A stretch of 64,000 bases of DNA from Zeus faber (GCA_960531495.1 OY482866.1:13083865-13147864); one strand, 5' to 3'. Shown: positions 1 to 18,451, counted from the first letter of the stretch. Translations and numbers: made by a program. The notes: generated by a model from the sequence alone, not told the origin.

Positions 1-528
1 CGCCAATTAAATGTTTCCGATCATTACTCCTTTACCACTGCCTGTTCTTTTGGGGCTGCGAGCCGCTGGGACCCTGGCGGTGGATCTTCGGCGATAAATA
101 AAGTGGGTTTATATAAACAACAACAACAACAACAACAACAAAAAACAAACAAAGGGGGTCCGTCACATGACTGGTGGGAGTCCCAACAGAGCAGGGCTGT
201 CCAGTCGGAGGCATGCGTGCAAACGACAACCAACACGGCGGCTTAAAAGGGGGGCTGCCCCGGCTGGAATAACCGCACGGTTTAAAGGGGGGGCTGCCTC
301 CCCGCCATCAGACACCATCAGTGTGGAATCACCCGCACGATCGTCTGCAAAACCGTGGGGTGTCTCGCCGCGCCGCGCCGCTCTTTTATTGTTCTTTCTC
401 TTTTGATGAGAACCTTGACGGTTCTTTTTTTTTGTTGGTGTCCCATATTCAGCCCCCCCCCCCCACCCTGGAATCCCAGATGTAAAAACTATTTATATCT
501 CCCATCCCCGCACCCCCCTCCCCTCCAG
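1..528 (+). other. otub1: otub1 intron upstream of first visible exon
   Basis: No exon is recognisable here. The stretch holds an (AAC)n microsatellite at about 116-141 and several homopolymer runs. It ends in a pyrimidine-rich tract with an AG at 527-528 that serves as acceptor for the next exon. OTUB1 proteins start with about 20 divergent residues that are absent from the window, so the first coding exon must lie to the left. Confidence 0.6.
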
Positions 529-7301
<6,773 letters not shown>

Positions 7302-7452
7302 CAGCGCCGCCCCCCCACCCCCGTATCCCGCTTCCCCACCCCACCCCCGCGCCACCCCCCGGACCCCCCACGGGGGTTACAAACAGTTCAGCGGCCAAGT
7401 TCCAACATGACGCAAACATCCGTGTATGAAGATCACACTCTTATATCTGAGG

Positions 7453-7458
7453 AATAAA
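7453..7458 (+). terminator. otub1: candidate otub1 polyadenylation signal AATAAA
   Basis: AATAAA lies 152 nt after the otub1 stop codon, and a second copy occurs at 7475-7480. The surrounding A-rich genomic tract makes the exact cleavage site uncertain. Confidence 0.5.
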
Positions 7459-7572
7459 AAAAAAAAAAAAAAAGAATAAAAGACAAAATCACATTACATA
7501 CCTCTTAACCCCCCCCAACCCCCCCACTCCTGAAGTTTTGTTCCCCACCAGTTATCACGGAATGGTTATTGG

Positions 7573-7603
<31 letters not shown>

Positions 7604-8567
7604 GAAAAAAAAATTGGGGAAAAAAAAAAAAAGCATAGAAGTGACTCCAGGCATTTAGAGATGTACAGGACTTTTTTGTGGTTGTAAATGTTATCTACTT
7701 TATTGTTTTGATTCTGTTCCTTTGTTACACTGCGTTTCATTGAGTTTTATTAAAGGGATTTACATCTTAATTGACTCCTGTCGTGTTTTGCGCACAGCGT
7801 TGAAGGAAAGACCATTAAAGTTCAATGGAGGAGTGTCCTCTGGCCCTCCGTTTCCGGCGTGTCTTACGACCGCTGAAGGTAATTCCTTCGGGCCAAGTTC
7901 CAGTCGTACAGTGGTTACGGTCGGGCGGTGTTTGCGGCTGTGGGTGGGTTCCCTACGCTGGTTACGGCTGAAAAGATAATCGATAAATGAGCAAGATTAT
8001 TTATTGCACATACAGTATATTGCCAGTAAATGTTAATAACTGAATGGCTTCACCAGTTGGCATGGCTGTGTTCTGTGATGCTCTTCAACACCAGTACAGC
8101 CAGTCACCGCTTCAGAATACGTTAATGCAAAGGCTGTCACGCAGAAGGTATGTGGCCTTCAAAAAACACAAAAAGAATGAAAAATATTTCAAAACACGTA
8201 AATACACGTTTCTTGTGTTATGTAATTGCTTATGGTTATTGTTACCAGTAACTATAACTCAGGCAGTTTGAGTACATTGATACCTCGAATAAATTCTGGC
8301 AGTGATGTTATTGGGTTTTTATTTTGTAGAACTTACTCTGGTGCATGTCTGTTGTCCTCAGAAGCGCATATATATGATGTTTAAAACGCTGCGCATTGTT
8401 TAATCCGACTTTATTCTTGTAATACTTTCTTATTTTTTCAAACATAATGTAGGTTAATAGTAATATAATCTGTGTACTCCGTCAATTTGCGCATGCGCGT
8501 AAGGATTTCTCTGGTGTGCGTGGCGCCATCTCTGTGAGGTAATTGTTGATCACAAATCTGGGTCAAA

Positions 8568-8700
8568 CTGCTACTCCACCTCCTGCTGTATAACTCCTGC
8601 AAGGGGGGGGGGGGGGTAGTTCCAGTGGTCAGCTGAACGCACCACTGGAACTAACCCCCCCCCCCTTGCAGGAGTTATACAGCAGGAGGTGGAGTAGCAG
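8568..8700. repeat. near-perfect 60-bp palindrome with 11-nt loop
   Basis: The left arm (8568-8629) and right arm (8641-8700) are reverse complements, except for the length of one homopolymer: 14 G on the left, 11 C on the right. The loop is CAGCTGAACGC. The right arm continues directly into a retroelement reading frame, so the left arm is an inverted copy of the element's beginning. Confidence 0.9.
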
Positions 8701-9360
8701 AGCCCGCGGGATCATGAAGGATCCTCATCACCCCAACAACGGACTGTTCCAGCTGCTGCGGTCGGGCAAGCGTCTCCGCAGTCACACAGCGAGAACAGAG
8801 AGACTGAGACGGGAGTTTTTTTCCCGCACGCCATCAGAACTGTCAACGCTGACCTCACCAGGGCTCCTCACTGAGCCACACACACAGGCTCCACTACCTT
8901 CTGTACTGTATGTCGCATACTGTACCGCATACTGTATCACTGTTCAGGGTTGTTCGTGATGCCGTATTGCTGCGCCGTACTGTTGTATACTGTGCTGTAT
9001 TGTCCCACAAACACCTCACTCTATTCACATTCACATGCCACTTTAATGCACATATCTGTATATACATAATAGCCTATTCCATATACACAAGACTATTCCC
9101 TCTATCTATTCCATTTTATCTCATTTTGTTTTATTGTATTTTATTTTATTGTTTATATTTTTACTTTATTCTATAAGTATTCGACTTACTGTATTACGTT
9201 TTAGGAGTCAGTTAGTTGGTCTATTAAAAAATATCTTTTTCCTAGGACATATTGTGTGTAATCACCGGGTGCGTTGCATTACATTTCACTGCATATATGT
9301 ATGAAAGTATGTATACGTATGTGACGAATAAACCTCTTGAATCTTGGACTTGGGCGACGG
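8641..9360 (+). mobile_element. non-LTR retrotransposon (LINE) 3' fragment
   Basis: A plus-strand frame encodes NGLFQLLRSGKRLRSHTART, matching the arginine-rich C-terminal motif (FQLLPSGRRYRSIRSRT-type) found at the end of many fish LINE reverse transcriptase ORFs. It is followed by a T- and A-rich 3' UTR ending near ACGAATAAACCTCTTGAATC, the usual tail style. The element is heavily 5'-truncated and the family is not determined. Confidence 0.55.
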
Positions 9361-10029
9361 CATGTCGGAACTGGCCCAAACACATTTTATTCGGCGCTGG
9401 ACCCTTGTTGTTGGCCAAGTGTACGTTGTGGAAATACAGCGTTACCCCCCGCACCCTTTCATTTTAGTATACTGCATACATTTGGCCCAGTAGCACACAC
9501 ATTCTTTCTTTATTTTCTATTAACTGCAACCGCAAGTTTGATCCAAAATGGCATTTTCACCCATGGCAATCTTTGTAAGTTTTCCTTAAAACATTTCCCC
9601 CCCCCCCCCTGTTTATTCCTCCAGGTTTATTTGAATGTACCAGGAATTAGTCATCGTGAGGGTTGGTGTGTTTCAAAAAGACCAACAGCTTGGAAAACTA
9701 TTAAATGAAATAATGAAAAGAAATAGAATTAAAAAGTCAAGTAAATATATATATGTACAGATAAAAATGCCACATATACTAGATGAAAAATACAAAACAG
9801 AAATAGTTAAATGTGTACAAATATACAGATTATCCAAATGCTGTTCTGTGCACAGGGTAAGTTCGAGTAAGTTATGTATTGAATTATATTTACCCCATTA
9901 TAATCTTTACACTGCAATACCATACAAAGCATGCAAAAAAAATATATATATATTTTAACCACAGTTCATGTCAATTCCCTACGGAAATATAATCAAACTT
10001 TTTTTGTTTGAATATCTTCATTTGAGCGA

Positions 10030-10560
10030 GTGTTTACGGGAGCCTGTCAGCGAACGCGCCTGCCTCTGGCCAGCAGGGGGCGCAGCGGGCGTGCGAAGCA
10101 GGAAGTGAGCGTTGGCCCGGGAGGAGATCGGCCCCGCTCGACCGCCCCTTCCTGCGGAGCGACGGGCGCGACCATGGCGCTCTCCGCGGCCCCGAGCCTC
10201 GCTCTCCGACGCGGCGCCGGGAAGCTGGCGGCGACGTGCGCAAGGAGCCGTTCGTCCCTCGCGTGTAGGTTTTGGGGGAGGCGGACCAAAACGCCGCCGC
10301 CGCCATCATGGCGCTCGGGCGGCCCCCGCACGGTCCTCCCGCTCGGCGGCTGTAAATACCCGCGACCTCAGTAGTTGCTCGGCGTGAGCTTTCCTTAGCG
10401 TGACCGCTTATTCGACGCGTTTCCGAATTGTTCGTGGCGGCCGCGGCGATAGAGGCGCTGACTTTCTTCGTGCGCGGATCAGCCGGCTTCTCTGGCCGGT
10501 CCCGCCTCCGACGTCATCGACAGCGCGGAGGACGTCACCAGAGCCGGACCTACGTAGTAA
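10030..10560 (+). promoter_or_regulatory. cskmt: CpG-rich cskmt promoter and first-exon region
   Basis: The region is GC-rich with many CpGs, in contrast to the AT-rich DNA on both sides (up to about 10020 and from about 10590). It contains the Kozak-like start (GACCATGGC) of cskmt exon 1 and no TATA box, as expected for a CpG-island housekeeping promoter. The transcription start was not determined. Confidence 0.5.
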
Positions 10561-11991
10561 CTGCTTCTCCGTCAAAAACCACAAAAAAACAAATAGAAAA
10601 TAAACTAAGAGCGTTATGGAAAGTGCCTCCCTTTACTTCATTATAAATATAATGTTGATATTGGCAACATCGCGTGGACATAAATGCAAATTCACGAACC
10701 AAAAACCCAAATTGTTATTTAAAAAATTTAAAAAAGCAAAAGCGGTAAAAACTTTGAACTAATTCTACTATTGTTTGGATCAACCTTCTCTTACTATATC
10801 TGCACTATCACTATTGAACGGTGTTTAAACAGCTCCGCTTCCACCCCTTTTTTGTTTCTCACTTCCCCGTTTTAACTCTGTTAACCCTTCTGCTTTACTT
10901 TAGCCTCTCGTCCATACGCGTCTTATGATATCGTCATCTGGAAGGACGAGCGACATTGTTCCTGGCCGGTGATGTTTTGTGTCACCATCTCTCGTTCAGT
11001 AAAAAGTCAAAGGTTTTGTGTAGAAGGTGACGTGTCCCCTGGGGGGGGGGGGCGTGTCACAATTAATGAACCGGAATGTAGAGAAAACGCTTTGTTTTGC
11101 ATATCCGAAACACGGATATGCAAATAGCAAGTGGCTCTTCTATCCTTTTTTCGAGCGCCGCCGACAGGAAGTCGGACGATCCAACCGATCGGCTCGCTTG
11201 GGCTCCTCTGCGCCCCTACGCTTACCCACGAGGCCCCGTCGCCGCAGAGCCCCGCCGGGGACGCTCTAATCGGTTCTCTGGTTGTTTTCCCAGCCCAGCT
11301 CATCGAAAACATGGACAAGAAGGCAACCTGGGACCGATTCTACACCGAGAACAACAACAACAACAACAACGGCGGCGGCAAAATGAAGAACTTTGAGTGG
11401 TTCTTCGGCTTCGACTCGGTGCGGGACCTGATCGCGCCTCACCTCCTGCGCCCCGCCGCCGCCGGCCCCGACGAGCCGGCGCGGGTCCTGGACGCCGGCT
11501 GCGGCACCTCGGCCCTGGGGCCCGCCATCTACGCGCACTCCCCCCGCCCCGTGGACGTGACGTGCGCCGACATCTCCCCCGTGGCCGTGCGTCTGATGCG
11601 GGAGCAGGTGCGGGCCGAGGCCGCGCGGCCCGGCAACGCCCTCTCCCGGCTCGCGTTCCTGGAGCTGGACTGCGGGGAGCTGTGCAGGCACTTCGGGCCG
11701 GGCTCCCTGGACCTGGTGGTGGACAAGGGCACCACCGACGCCTTGCTGCGGTCGAAGGACGGGGGCGGCAAGGCCGGCCGGGTGCTGAGGCAGTGCCTGG
11801 CGGCGTTGCGGGGCTCCGGCTCCCTGCTCCAGTTCTCCGACGAGGACCCCGACGCCAGGGTCCCGTGGCTGGAGACGGAGGGACGGGTGGCGGGGGCGGC
11901 GGCGGCAGACGTAGCGGTGCAGGAGGTGGGGAATCTGCGGGGAGTGCACTACTACTGCTATCAAGTGACTCCTCGCGTCCTGAAGAGGTAG
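10174..11991 (+). CDS. cskmt: citrate synthase lysine methyltransferase, mitochondrial (METTL12)
   Basis: SAM-dependent seven-beta-strand methyltransferase that trimethylates citrate synthase in the mitochondrial matrix (family knowledge). Exon 1 is 10174-10264 (GT donor GTAGGT); exon 2 is 11294-11991, after TTTTCCCAG. The junction is in phase (1+2), giving 262 residues against 240 in human. Exon 1 encodes an Arg/Ala/Ser-rich N-terminus without acidic residues, beginning MALSAAPSLALRRGAGK, as expected for a mitochondrial presequence. Exon 2 encodes WDRFYTE, then NFEWFFGF (human FDWFFGY), the SAM-binding motif I VLDAGCGTS, the post-I region VDVTCADISPVAV, DKGTTDALL (human DKGTWDAV) and LLQFSDEDPDARVPWLE (human LIQFSDEDPDVRLPCLE), ending in the VQEVG..RG..YY block. 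A seven-Asn, three-Gly insertion from an AAC/GGC repeat sits between WDRFYTE and the FEWFF motif. The gene is very GC-rich at third positions. Confidence 0.95.
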
Positions 11992-12254
11992 AAGTGATTC
12001 TATACACGGGTCTCTATGGGTGCGGTATCAGCTTTTGTGTTAAATTTGGGAAAAAGGTGTCTTAGGTAACGAAACGCTTGACTGTTCATATTGCATTGTA
12101 AACAAGCACTGTCACATTGAAATAAGACACAAAGTAAAGAAAGATGCATTTGTTTCATATTGTAATTTTTGTTAGACTTGGAAAAAAAAAACCCTCAGTA
12201 ATGAATTTTAGTGAATTTTTGAAGTGTTTTGGTTTTTTTTGTTTTCATTTTTGT

Positions 12255-12257
12255 TGC

Positions 12258-12291
<34 letters not shown>

Positions 12292-12640
12292 CTGTATTCA
12301 TCCATGAAGGGAAATTAAAAGAAGAAATGGCCATATTTGGAAAATGTGGAAATATACAATTATACTTAACTGTTAACTGTACACAATAAATGATGACAAT
12401 GTACAACAAACCTAATGACAAGAACATTAAATATAAGCCCAAAAATTGACAAAGTCCAATCAAAAACTAAACCTACATTAAAGAGGAACAGAACGGCAAA
12501 AAAGAAACCTACTCAATATTTTACAGTAAGCACACACCAGATTCAAATTCGGGAAGTTGTGCAAAATGTACCCAACCACTGGGTGGAAAGAGGAAGGGTG
12601 GAAACAGGAAGGTTGTACAGTGATACAAAAGGGCGAGTGT
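12255..12640 (-). mobile_element. LINE/SINE 3' tail with (ATCT)n, minus orientation
   Basis: On the plus strand, (GATA)n is followed by ACTGTATTCATCCATGAAGG and GAAATTAAA. This matches, in reverse, the fish retroelement tail of the type TTATTGATCCC.GAAGGGAAATT next to (GATA)n. The upstream end and family are uncertain. An AATAAA at 12385-12390 lies inside it and could serve as the cskmt polyA signal. Confidence 0.45.
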
Positions 12641-13010
12641 TTTAAAATCCCCCAAATCTGGCTCAGATCAAGGCAGCCAGAAGGGGAATTATACGTCGTT
12701 GCACACCACCAGTACCCAGATTAAACTCAATAGTCGGGTTAAGATAATACTTTTTTTTTTTTAGTCGGAACTGAACCTGTGAAATCCACACAAGAGGATT
12801 CTTGGTGCATTGGTGTTATTTTTATTCTATTATTATATATAATAAACCAGAGCGACTCGGGTCACCAGCCCATCCTCGCCGCCCGAGGCCAACAAGACTC
12901 ACGCCTACAAGCACCAAACGCCTACAAGCACCAAACGGCCTCCACGGGATTAATAAATAGACGGGGGGAAAAAAAAACCCAAAACACCTTTTAGAATCAA
13001 GACAATTTTC

Positions 13011-13016
13011 TTTATT
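13011..13016 (-). terminator. ependymin-gene polyadenylation signal AATAAA
   Basis: TTTATT on the plus strand is AATAAA in the gene's orientation, about 150 nt beyond the stop codon at 13167-13169. Confidence 0.6.
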
Positions 13017-13166
13017 TCAGCCACGGCGCTGTGAATTCCTCGATTCGGACTCAATTCGTTTTTCTACAGAGGTGGTACAGGGCATTGTTATAGCGCGACT
13101 CATTCGAAGGCGCCGAATGGGGTCCACCGGACGGACCGCGCAGTGACTCCCGTTTCCCCGTTCAAG

Positions 13167-14036
13167 TCACTTTTTGAAGTTTGCCCCCGGGGGCTGAGGT
13201 AAGCGAGCGGCCGGGCCCCCTCGGTGCCTCTTGGCGAACAGGCTGAAGAAGTCGGCCGGCTCCCCCCCGTCGGCGGCCGGCTCCTCCGCCTGCTGGCAGA
13301 AGTCTGGAGGGTTGAGCTGGTCCGGGTCCAAAATCCCGATGACGTTGTTGAAGAAGCTGGGAGGAGGGGGAAAAAAAAAAACGGGGGGGGCGAGAGAGGG
13401 ATTTTCACCTGTGACTACGTCGGCGGACCCGAGCGGGAGGGAGGCGGTCGGTGGGCCACCGGGCGACGGAGGCGGGGCGGAGACGACGTTCCACGCCCCG
13501 AATCTCCGCCGGGTGTTTCCCAAACCGCGGCGCGCTCTTTACACGGAAATATTCCCGTGCAAAATCACAAGCGCATGGAGATGTGCGGCTTATTACTGAA
13601 ACATTGGAAATAATAACCGAGGACTGATTTGAACTTTAAATGAGCTCGAGTGAGTTCTTCAGCCAACTCGACCAACTCTTTACCCCAGAGGAGAAGAGCC
13701 GGAAAAATGGAACGACTCTTCCCTCTCCACAGAGCGCCTCGTCGAGGACCGAATCGCCAAAAGAGTCGGCCACTTGCAATTTGGATCTTGCGACACAAGA
13801 GCTCGGTTTCCGTTATTATATGTATTTGAAGCAAATTTTAGGAATAATATTTCACCGACTGCCTTGGTTTTTTTTTTTTTTTTTTTTCCACGTCGAGAAG
13901 GTCGAATTTACCTTGTTACCATCCACCCGGACGAGGTGTGGTATGCGGAGCTGACAGGGATGCAGCCAAATTCAGTGACGGTGCCTATGTACGAGCCTGG
14001 AGGGACCGGAAACAACACGCACGCACACACACACAT

Positions 14037-14076
<40 letters not shown>

Positions 14077-15352
14077 TGTCATTCATTGTTAAACTCACAA
14101 GAAGCTTCATGACTAAATATGACATTTTTTATTTTTTATTTAACCGTGGTCGTGAATATAATAATATAATGGAATTTTGATTCTTGCCGACATTTTTCTT
14201 TCTGCGTTTTTGTAAAAAACAAAAAAACAAACAAAAAAAAAAAAGTGGTTTCGGTGTATTTCACCTTTGATTCTTTATTTTGTATTGAAATCTAACAATT
14301 GGAATTGTCAAAGTACAACTTCTAAACATCTCAACATATTGACACAAACATAAGGGGCACAACAATGCCGACAATATGTAGGTGTAGCATGTGAAGTAAA
14401 ATAGATGACACAAATATACAGCGTGTGTTGCATATCAACCGTGGCTTATTTCATTCTGGAATTTTGGGATCCGACCTTGGAAAGCCTTAGAACAGCTGGA
14501 GGTACAGTAAAGGCACCTACATTTGAGGTTCACACTCAGTGACAAGTGGATTTTTTATATTCCTTATTGGGTTTGTACCGTCAGGGGTCCTCGGCTTATT
14601 CAGGTTATTTATCTCTATTTATATCCATATTTATCTTACTTGGAGTGTTGAATGAAGTCTATCATTTTGGAATTAGATCTTGGAAAGTTATGCAAAGATT
14701 CTGGAGTTTTCTCCCATGAGGGCTTTGTGTTCGGATAGACAGACAGACAGATGAATGGCTAGATGGGTGGATGGACAGATGGACAGACACAGTAGATAGA
14801 TAGATGGATGCATGGACCGACAGACAGATAGATGGATAGATAGATAGATAGATAGATGGATGGATGGGTGGATGGACAGATGGAGATACCTGTATTATTG
14901 GGCAACTCTCCCTGCCAGGTGTTGACCAGCAGTCCCTGTCCAGGAGCAGAGGAGCTGCCCAGCACGGCCTGGCCCACCAGGTGAGCGTCCTTTGGGATTT
15001 CCATGGGCTGGAAGTCGGCCTTCAGGGGCTGCTTGGTGCACTTACGTTTTTCTGTGTCAATCGTGTACATGGCGGCCTGGATGATGGGGGGGGGGAAAAA
15101 CCCCAAAAAAACAGTGACGTACGCTGGCGAGTCAATGATGAACTTTTAACTGCATTCTTTTAAATGATAATAATAACAATGAAGAGGTTGATGGACTGGT
15201 TTTGGAACACGGCAAAAGAAGAGATAAAGTTGACAGATAATGTTTAAATGTCAATTATTTGAGTTAAGTAAATGTACTATGGGGTACAATCTACAGTATA
15301 TATTAAACGATAAATTTCACTGGTATATACGACCAGTGAATCATATATATAT

Positions 15353-15400
<48 letters not shown>

Positions 15401-17020
15401 TGAGACACGCTTCCATGCCCATCGGTCTGAGCTATTTAAGCAGGCAGTCCGTCCTGTCCTACCTGCTTTGCTTGCTGCGTTCCTCCACTTCCCCTGCATC
15501 CACCTGTGTGACTCTACTCTTCTACGTCTTAGCTCACCGAGTGTGCCTATGTCTGCCGCATACCTCCCTGAAACGTCCAGTAATTCATGGGAAAAGAACG
15601 TCTAAACGAATAGATGGGGTCCCCTTCCCGCTGAGCGTTGCTCCCCTTCCCTGTAAGGGGGAGCTCCGTTGTGAGCGGGGTGCAGTAAAAACCCCACCCA
15701 ATCCCACCGGCGGAGTCCGTGCACGCGGCCAGGCCCACCTCTCTGAAGAGCAGGAGGACTTCAAGGCTGAACGTCTTGTTGTCGCTTACTCCAAACTCCT
15801 TGAGGCGGATCCTCCGCCCGATCGCGTCGTACATGTAGTTGGCGTACACCCAGAGCTTCTCATTCTGGGTGGACTGGGGGGAAGGAGCGTTTGTTGTTGG
15901 TTTATTTAACTTTACATTGATGACACGTTGGCGATGCTCACAGATATATACAGTATGTGGATTTCTGGTCCGTTTTAGGTCTCTCATTTTTTCTGCCGCT
16001 TAAGGCTGCTCTGACTGTTTCAGCATGTAATTACACATAAACAATGTCAATGGATGTTTGGAGGTAGAAAGATCAGCAACACAATACATTATAATAATGA
16101 ATATATTCATAATATATTGTATAATTGACAAATTTTGTATTCATTTTTATTGTAATATATTTGCACACATGTATTAGTTTGAATATATAAGAATAAGAAT
16201 ATATAAGTATATTTTAAAAAAAATAGGAAAATGGGTTAATATTTATAATTTTAATATTAATAAATAATTAAATCTTTTCAAGAAGAAAAAATACAATAAT
16301 AACCTTTATTACAAGATATATGAGGAGTCCTTCCATATGTTGAGACATATTTTTCGACATTGTACTGTTCAATATATCGCAAATGTGTTTGCTGTTGCCT
16401 AATTCATGACATCTCGTACCAAATTGTCATAACAAATTGTAGTTGAACAGTACTTACCACAACGAGGGCCCCAGTAAGAAGAGGCGGACTCTCTGTTGAA
16501 GACACATTTGGTCATACATTTGTTTACGCAATCGCACGCGCACACAAACTACAGAGTTTAAAGTGGTAATCCATAAAATCGTTCCAGTCCCAGAATTCCG
16601 AAATTGCTATGTTTTTTTTTTTTTTTTTTTTTGTTTTTTTGTTTTTTTTTGTTTCCACTATTTGGGTTTACCTGGGCTTGGCTCTAAGACTTCCAGTGAA
16701 TGCACGATCAGTGCATTCCCGCCGAGAGTGGCGGACCTCGCCACCGAAAAATGCAAACGGCGTAGAGAGCGGCGCCTACATAACGCCGACACATTAGCTG
16801 GCTTTCTTTTGTAGCGTGCGCAGCTGAATGGGGTGAATGTCAAATACGGGATTTTACCACTTTAAAACGGGTTACACGAGGACATTGCAGTGAGGGAACA
16901 CATCAGACCAATAAGAGTGTTTTAGTATTTTCTGCCGGTTCACTTACTGCAGGGGTGGGGTTTTTGAGCCAGGCAGGCCGGTGCCAGCAGGCAGAGCAGG
17001 AGCAGCGGTAGCTTCGGCAT
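13167..17020 (-). CDS. ependymin-family secreted glycoprotein (ependymin-like / EPDR1-like)
   Basis: Ependymins are secreted calcium-binding glycoproteins, abundant in fish brain extracellular fluid, with lysosomal relatives (EPDR1) in mammals. Exons in transcript order: 16948-17020, 16458-16492, 15739-15873, 14890-15076, 13912-13996 and 13167-13356. All introns are GT-AG with matching phases, giving 234 residues. The start MPKLPLLLLCLLAPACLA is a clear signal peptide. It is followed by PCKSPPLLTG (ependymin PC.SPPL), then KLWVYANYMYDAIGRRIR, two N-glycosylation sequons (DNKT, NNT), YTIDTEKRKC, MEIPKDAHL, FGCIPVSSAYHT and SFFNNVIGILDPDQLNPPDFC, matching EPDR1 FFDIQLGIKDPSVFTPPSTC. The C-terminal 40 residues after the last Cys are acidic, then basic, and family-variable. 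Paralog assignment (epd, epdl or epdr1) needs a tree. Intron 1 carries a MITE, and a CA repeat lies just upstream of the exon 5 acceptor. Confidence 0.93.
14015..14075. repeat. (CA)n microsatellite
   Basis: CA dinucleotide run in the ependymin intron, about 20 bp upstream (transcript sense) of the acceptor of exon 13912-13996. Confidence 0.95.
14735..14885. repeat. GATA/GACA/GATG imperfect tetranucleotide repeat
   Basis: Mixed GACA, GATA and GGAT units run up to the donor of ependymin exon 4 at 14889. It is a smaller relative of the large array at 44750-46028. Confidence 0.9.
15340..15397. repeat. (AT)n microsatellite
   Basis: Alternating AT run within the ependymin-gene intron between exons 3 and 4. 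Confidence 0.95.
16561..16862. mobile_element. 302-bp MITE with TA target duplication
   Basis: The ends are AAGTGGTAATCC on the left and, reverse-complemented, AAGTGGTAAAATCC on the right. TA lies directly outside both ends (16559-16560 and 16863-16864), as for Tc1/mariner-type insertions. The interior is non-coding with a T-rich run. It lies in intron 1 of the ependymin gene. Confidence 0.6.
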
Positions 17021-17071
17021 GATCTTCGACTCGGGTTTGGTTTCCTTGTCGACGGGAACAGCAGCGCTGCT

Positions 17072-17081
17072 TCCTTTAAAA
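17072..17081 (-). promoter_or_regulatory. candidate TATA-like box of ependymin gene
   Basis: In gene orientation the sequence reads ATTTTAAAGG about 50 nt before the start ATG (17018-17020), which would give a short 5' UTR of roughly 25 nt. A (GGGA)n run at 17085-17115 lies just upstream. Inferred from position only. Confidence 0.35.
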
Positions 17082-17305
17082 TCCCTCCCTCCCTCCCTCC
17101 CTCCCTCCCTCCCCCGTTGGCTCCAGGGGACAATTCTGAACCGTGTCATGTGATTGAGGTTATCAGGCCAGCACATCATGACCAGGGGAAGTGAGAGGCA
17201 AATATTGGCCTTGATTTTGAATGATCTCCGTCTCTTACGGCTTGAACTTTTAAACTTTTTAATCAAATACAATATCTGATCATACTGTGTGTGTGTGTGT
17301 GTGTC

Positions 17306-17357
<52 letters not shown>

Positions 17358-17789
17358 TATATATATAAAAATATTGATTTCTATTCCACGACATTATTCC
17401 ATGCTGTGATACTATTGTTTATAATATGTATTTTATTGCTGAAGTGACAAACTCTGCACCCACCCTGGGTTGTGGAACGTTGTTTATCTGTGCAAAGACA
17501 GCGCGGCGGGTGATAAAATGAGAACTGGAGCTCGGGGGAACGGACTTCTCCGCCGTGTCAGCGCTGTACAGGGCTGTTCAGTGTCACCTGACAACGCTTC
17601 CCCTGGTGGCCCTAACAGCCTGGTTTATTGCCCGATGGTGTGGATGAACTTTGTGTTGATGGGAGAAAAGTAAATCATTTAAAGGCTGGATTACAGCACC
17701 GGGGGAGAGAAACGCTGCGATAGCGACATTAGTACATTGTCATACGAGCGTTCAGTCACCTGCCTGGAGTTTGTCAAATAACCTTTGAG

Positions 17790-18230
17790 TTTCATATCCC
17801 TACATTGCAATTTAAGCACTATTCTTTCATTTTCAAGGACTTCACTCAAACAAATAAGCAATTTTTAATGTGATCTTTATTAATTAAAATATAATATAAT
17901 CTTATATTCTAATACATTATAGACAGTTCTAATCTACATATCGATTATTCATCTCATTGCGTCTCATTTTCAGTATCATCAGTTTCTATTTCCAACCGTG
18001 CTGGATTCAATTGAATTTTCTTGGTATAATCTACGTCGTAAAAAGGGGAATTCTGCAAAATTCTTATGCTACGTTGTGAATTACAAAACCCAGGGAGAAT
18101 ATCCCAGGTTTTCAATGATCGCGTTTTTTTTTTTTTTTTTCGAGAACAAAAGAGGCTATTTTCAAGACGTTCCAGAACTGAAATTTCTGAGGACAAAATT
18201 CAAGGACTTCTCAGACCCCGGCCCTGCGAC
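17790..18230 (-). repeat. dispersed AT-rich repeat (tccttgaaaatg family), inverted copy
   Basis: Read on the minus strand, it shares GTTGGAAATA, GATGATA.TGA.AATGAGA, AAGATTATAT and AAGTCCTTGAAAATG in the same order as 860-1310. The level of divergence suggests an old family. Confidence 0.4.
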
Positions 18231-18451
18231 CCTTATCCAATGGGCTTTCTTTCAGTTGCCGTCGACTCGCAATGGGAATCAATGCGCGCGCTCCCTCGTG
18301 GATTCACTCTCGCGAACGACAGTCGTTCCACCGCCGACGCTCTCCGGGGAAAAGTGAGTATAGACGTCGCTTTAGGCTCAACTTTAAGAACCCCGCGATA
18401 TTTGATATGATCGCACGAAGCGGACTCCGAGGGCTCAGTCATTTTTTTTTT

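Larger units (their letters stand above)
7302..10173. other. intergenic otub1-cskmt: otub1 3' UTR, polyA tracts, LINE fragment
   Basis: The first part is C-rich 3' UTR, followed by A-runs at 7454-7473 and 7574-7600. A fold-back palindrome and a non-LTR retrotransposon fragment occupy 8568-9360. An AT-rich stretch without recognisable genes follows to about 10020, then the CpG-rich cskmt promoter begins. Confidence 0.6.
11992..13166. other. intergenic between convergent cskmt and ependymin gene
   Basis: This is AT-rich. It contains the cskmt 3' UTR, a (GATA)n run at about 12259-12290 followed by a retroelement-like block, and the polyA region of the minus-strand ependymin gene. No additional gene is seen. 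Confidence 0.6.

Noticed and set aside
8044..8271. Small 75-codon frame downstream of otub1
   Set aside because: No homology recognised, no codon or splice support, and it lies in AT-rich intergenic DNA.
11266..12065. Frames of 222-235 codons overlapping cskmt, two antisense and one in another sense frame
   Set aside because: GC-rich shadows of cskmt exon 2, which matches the METTL12 family throughout.
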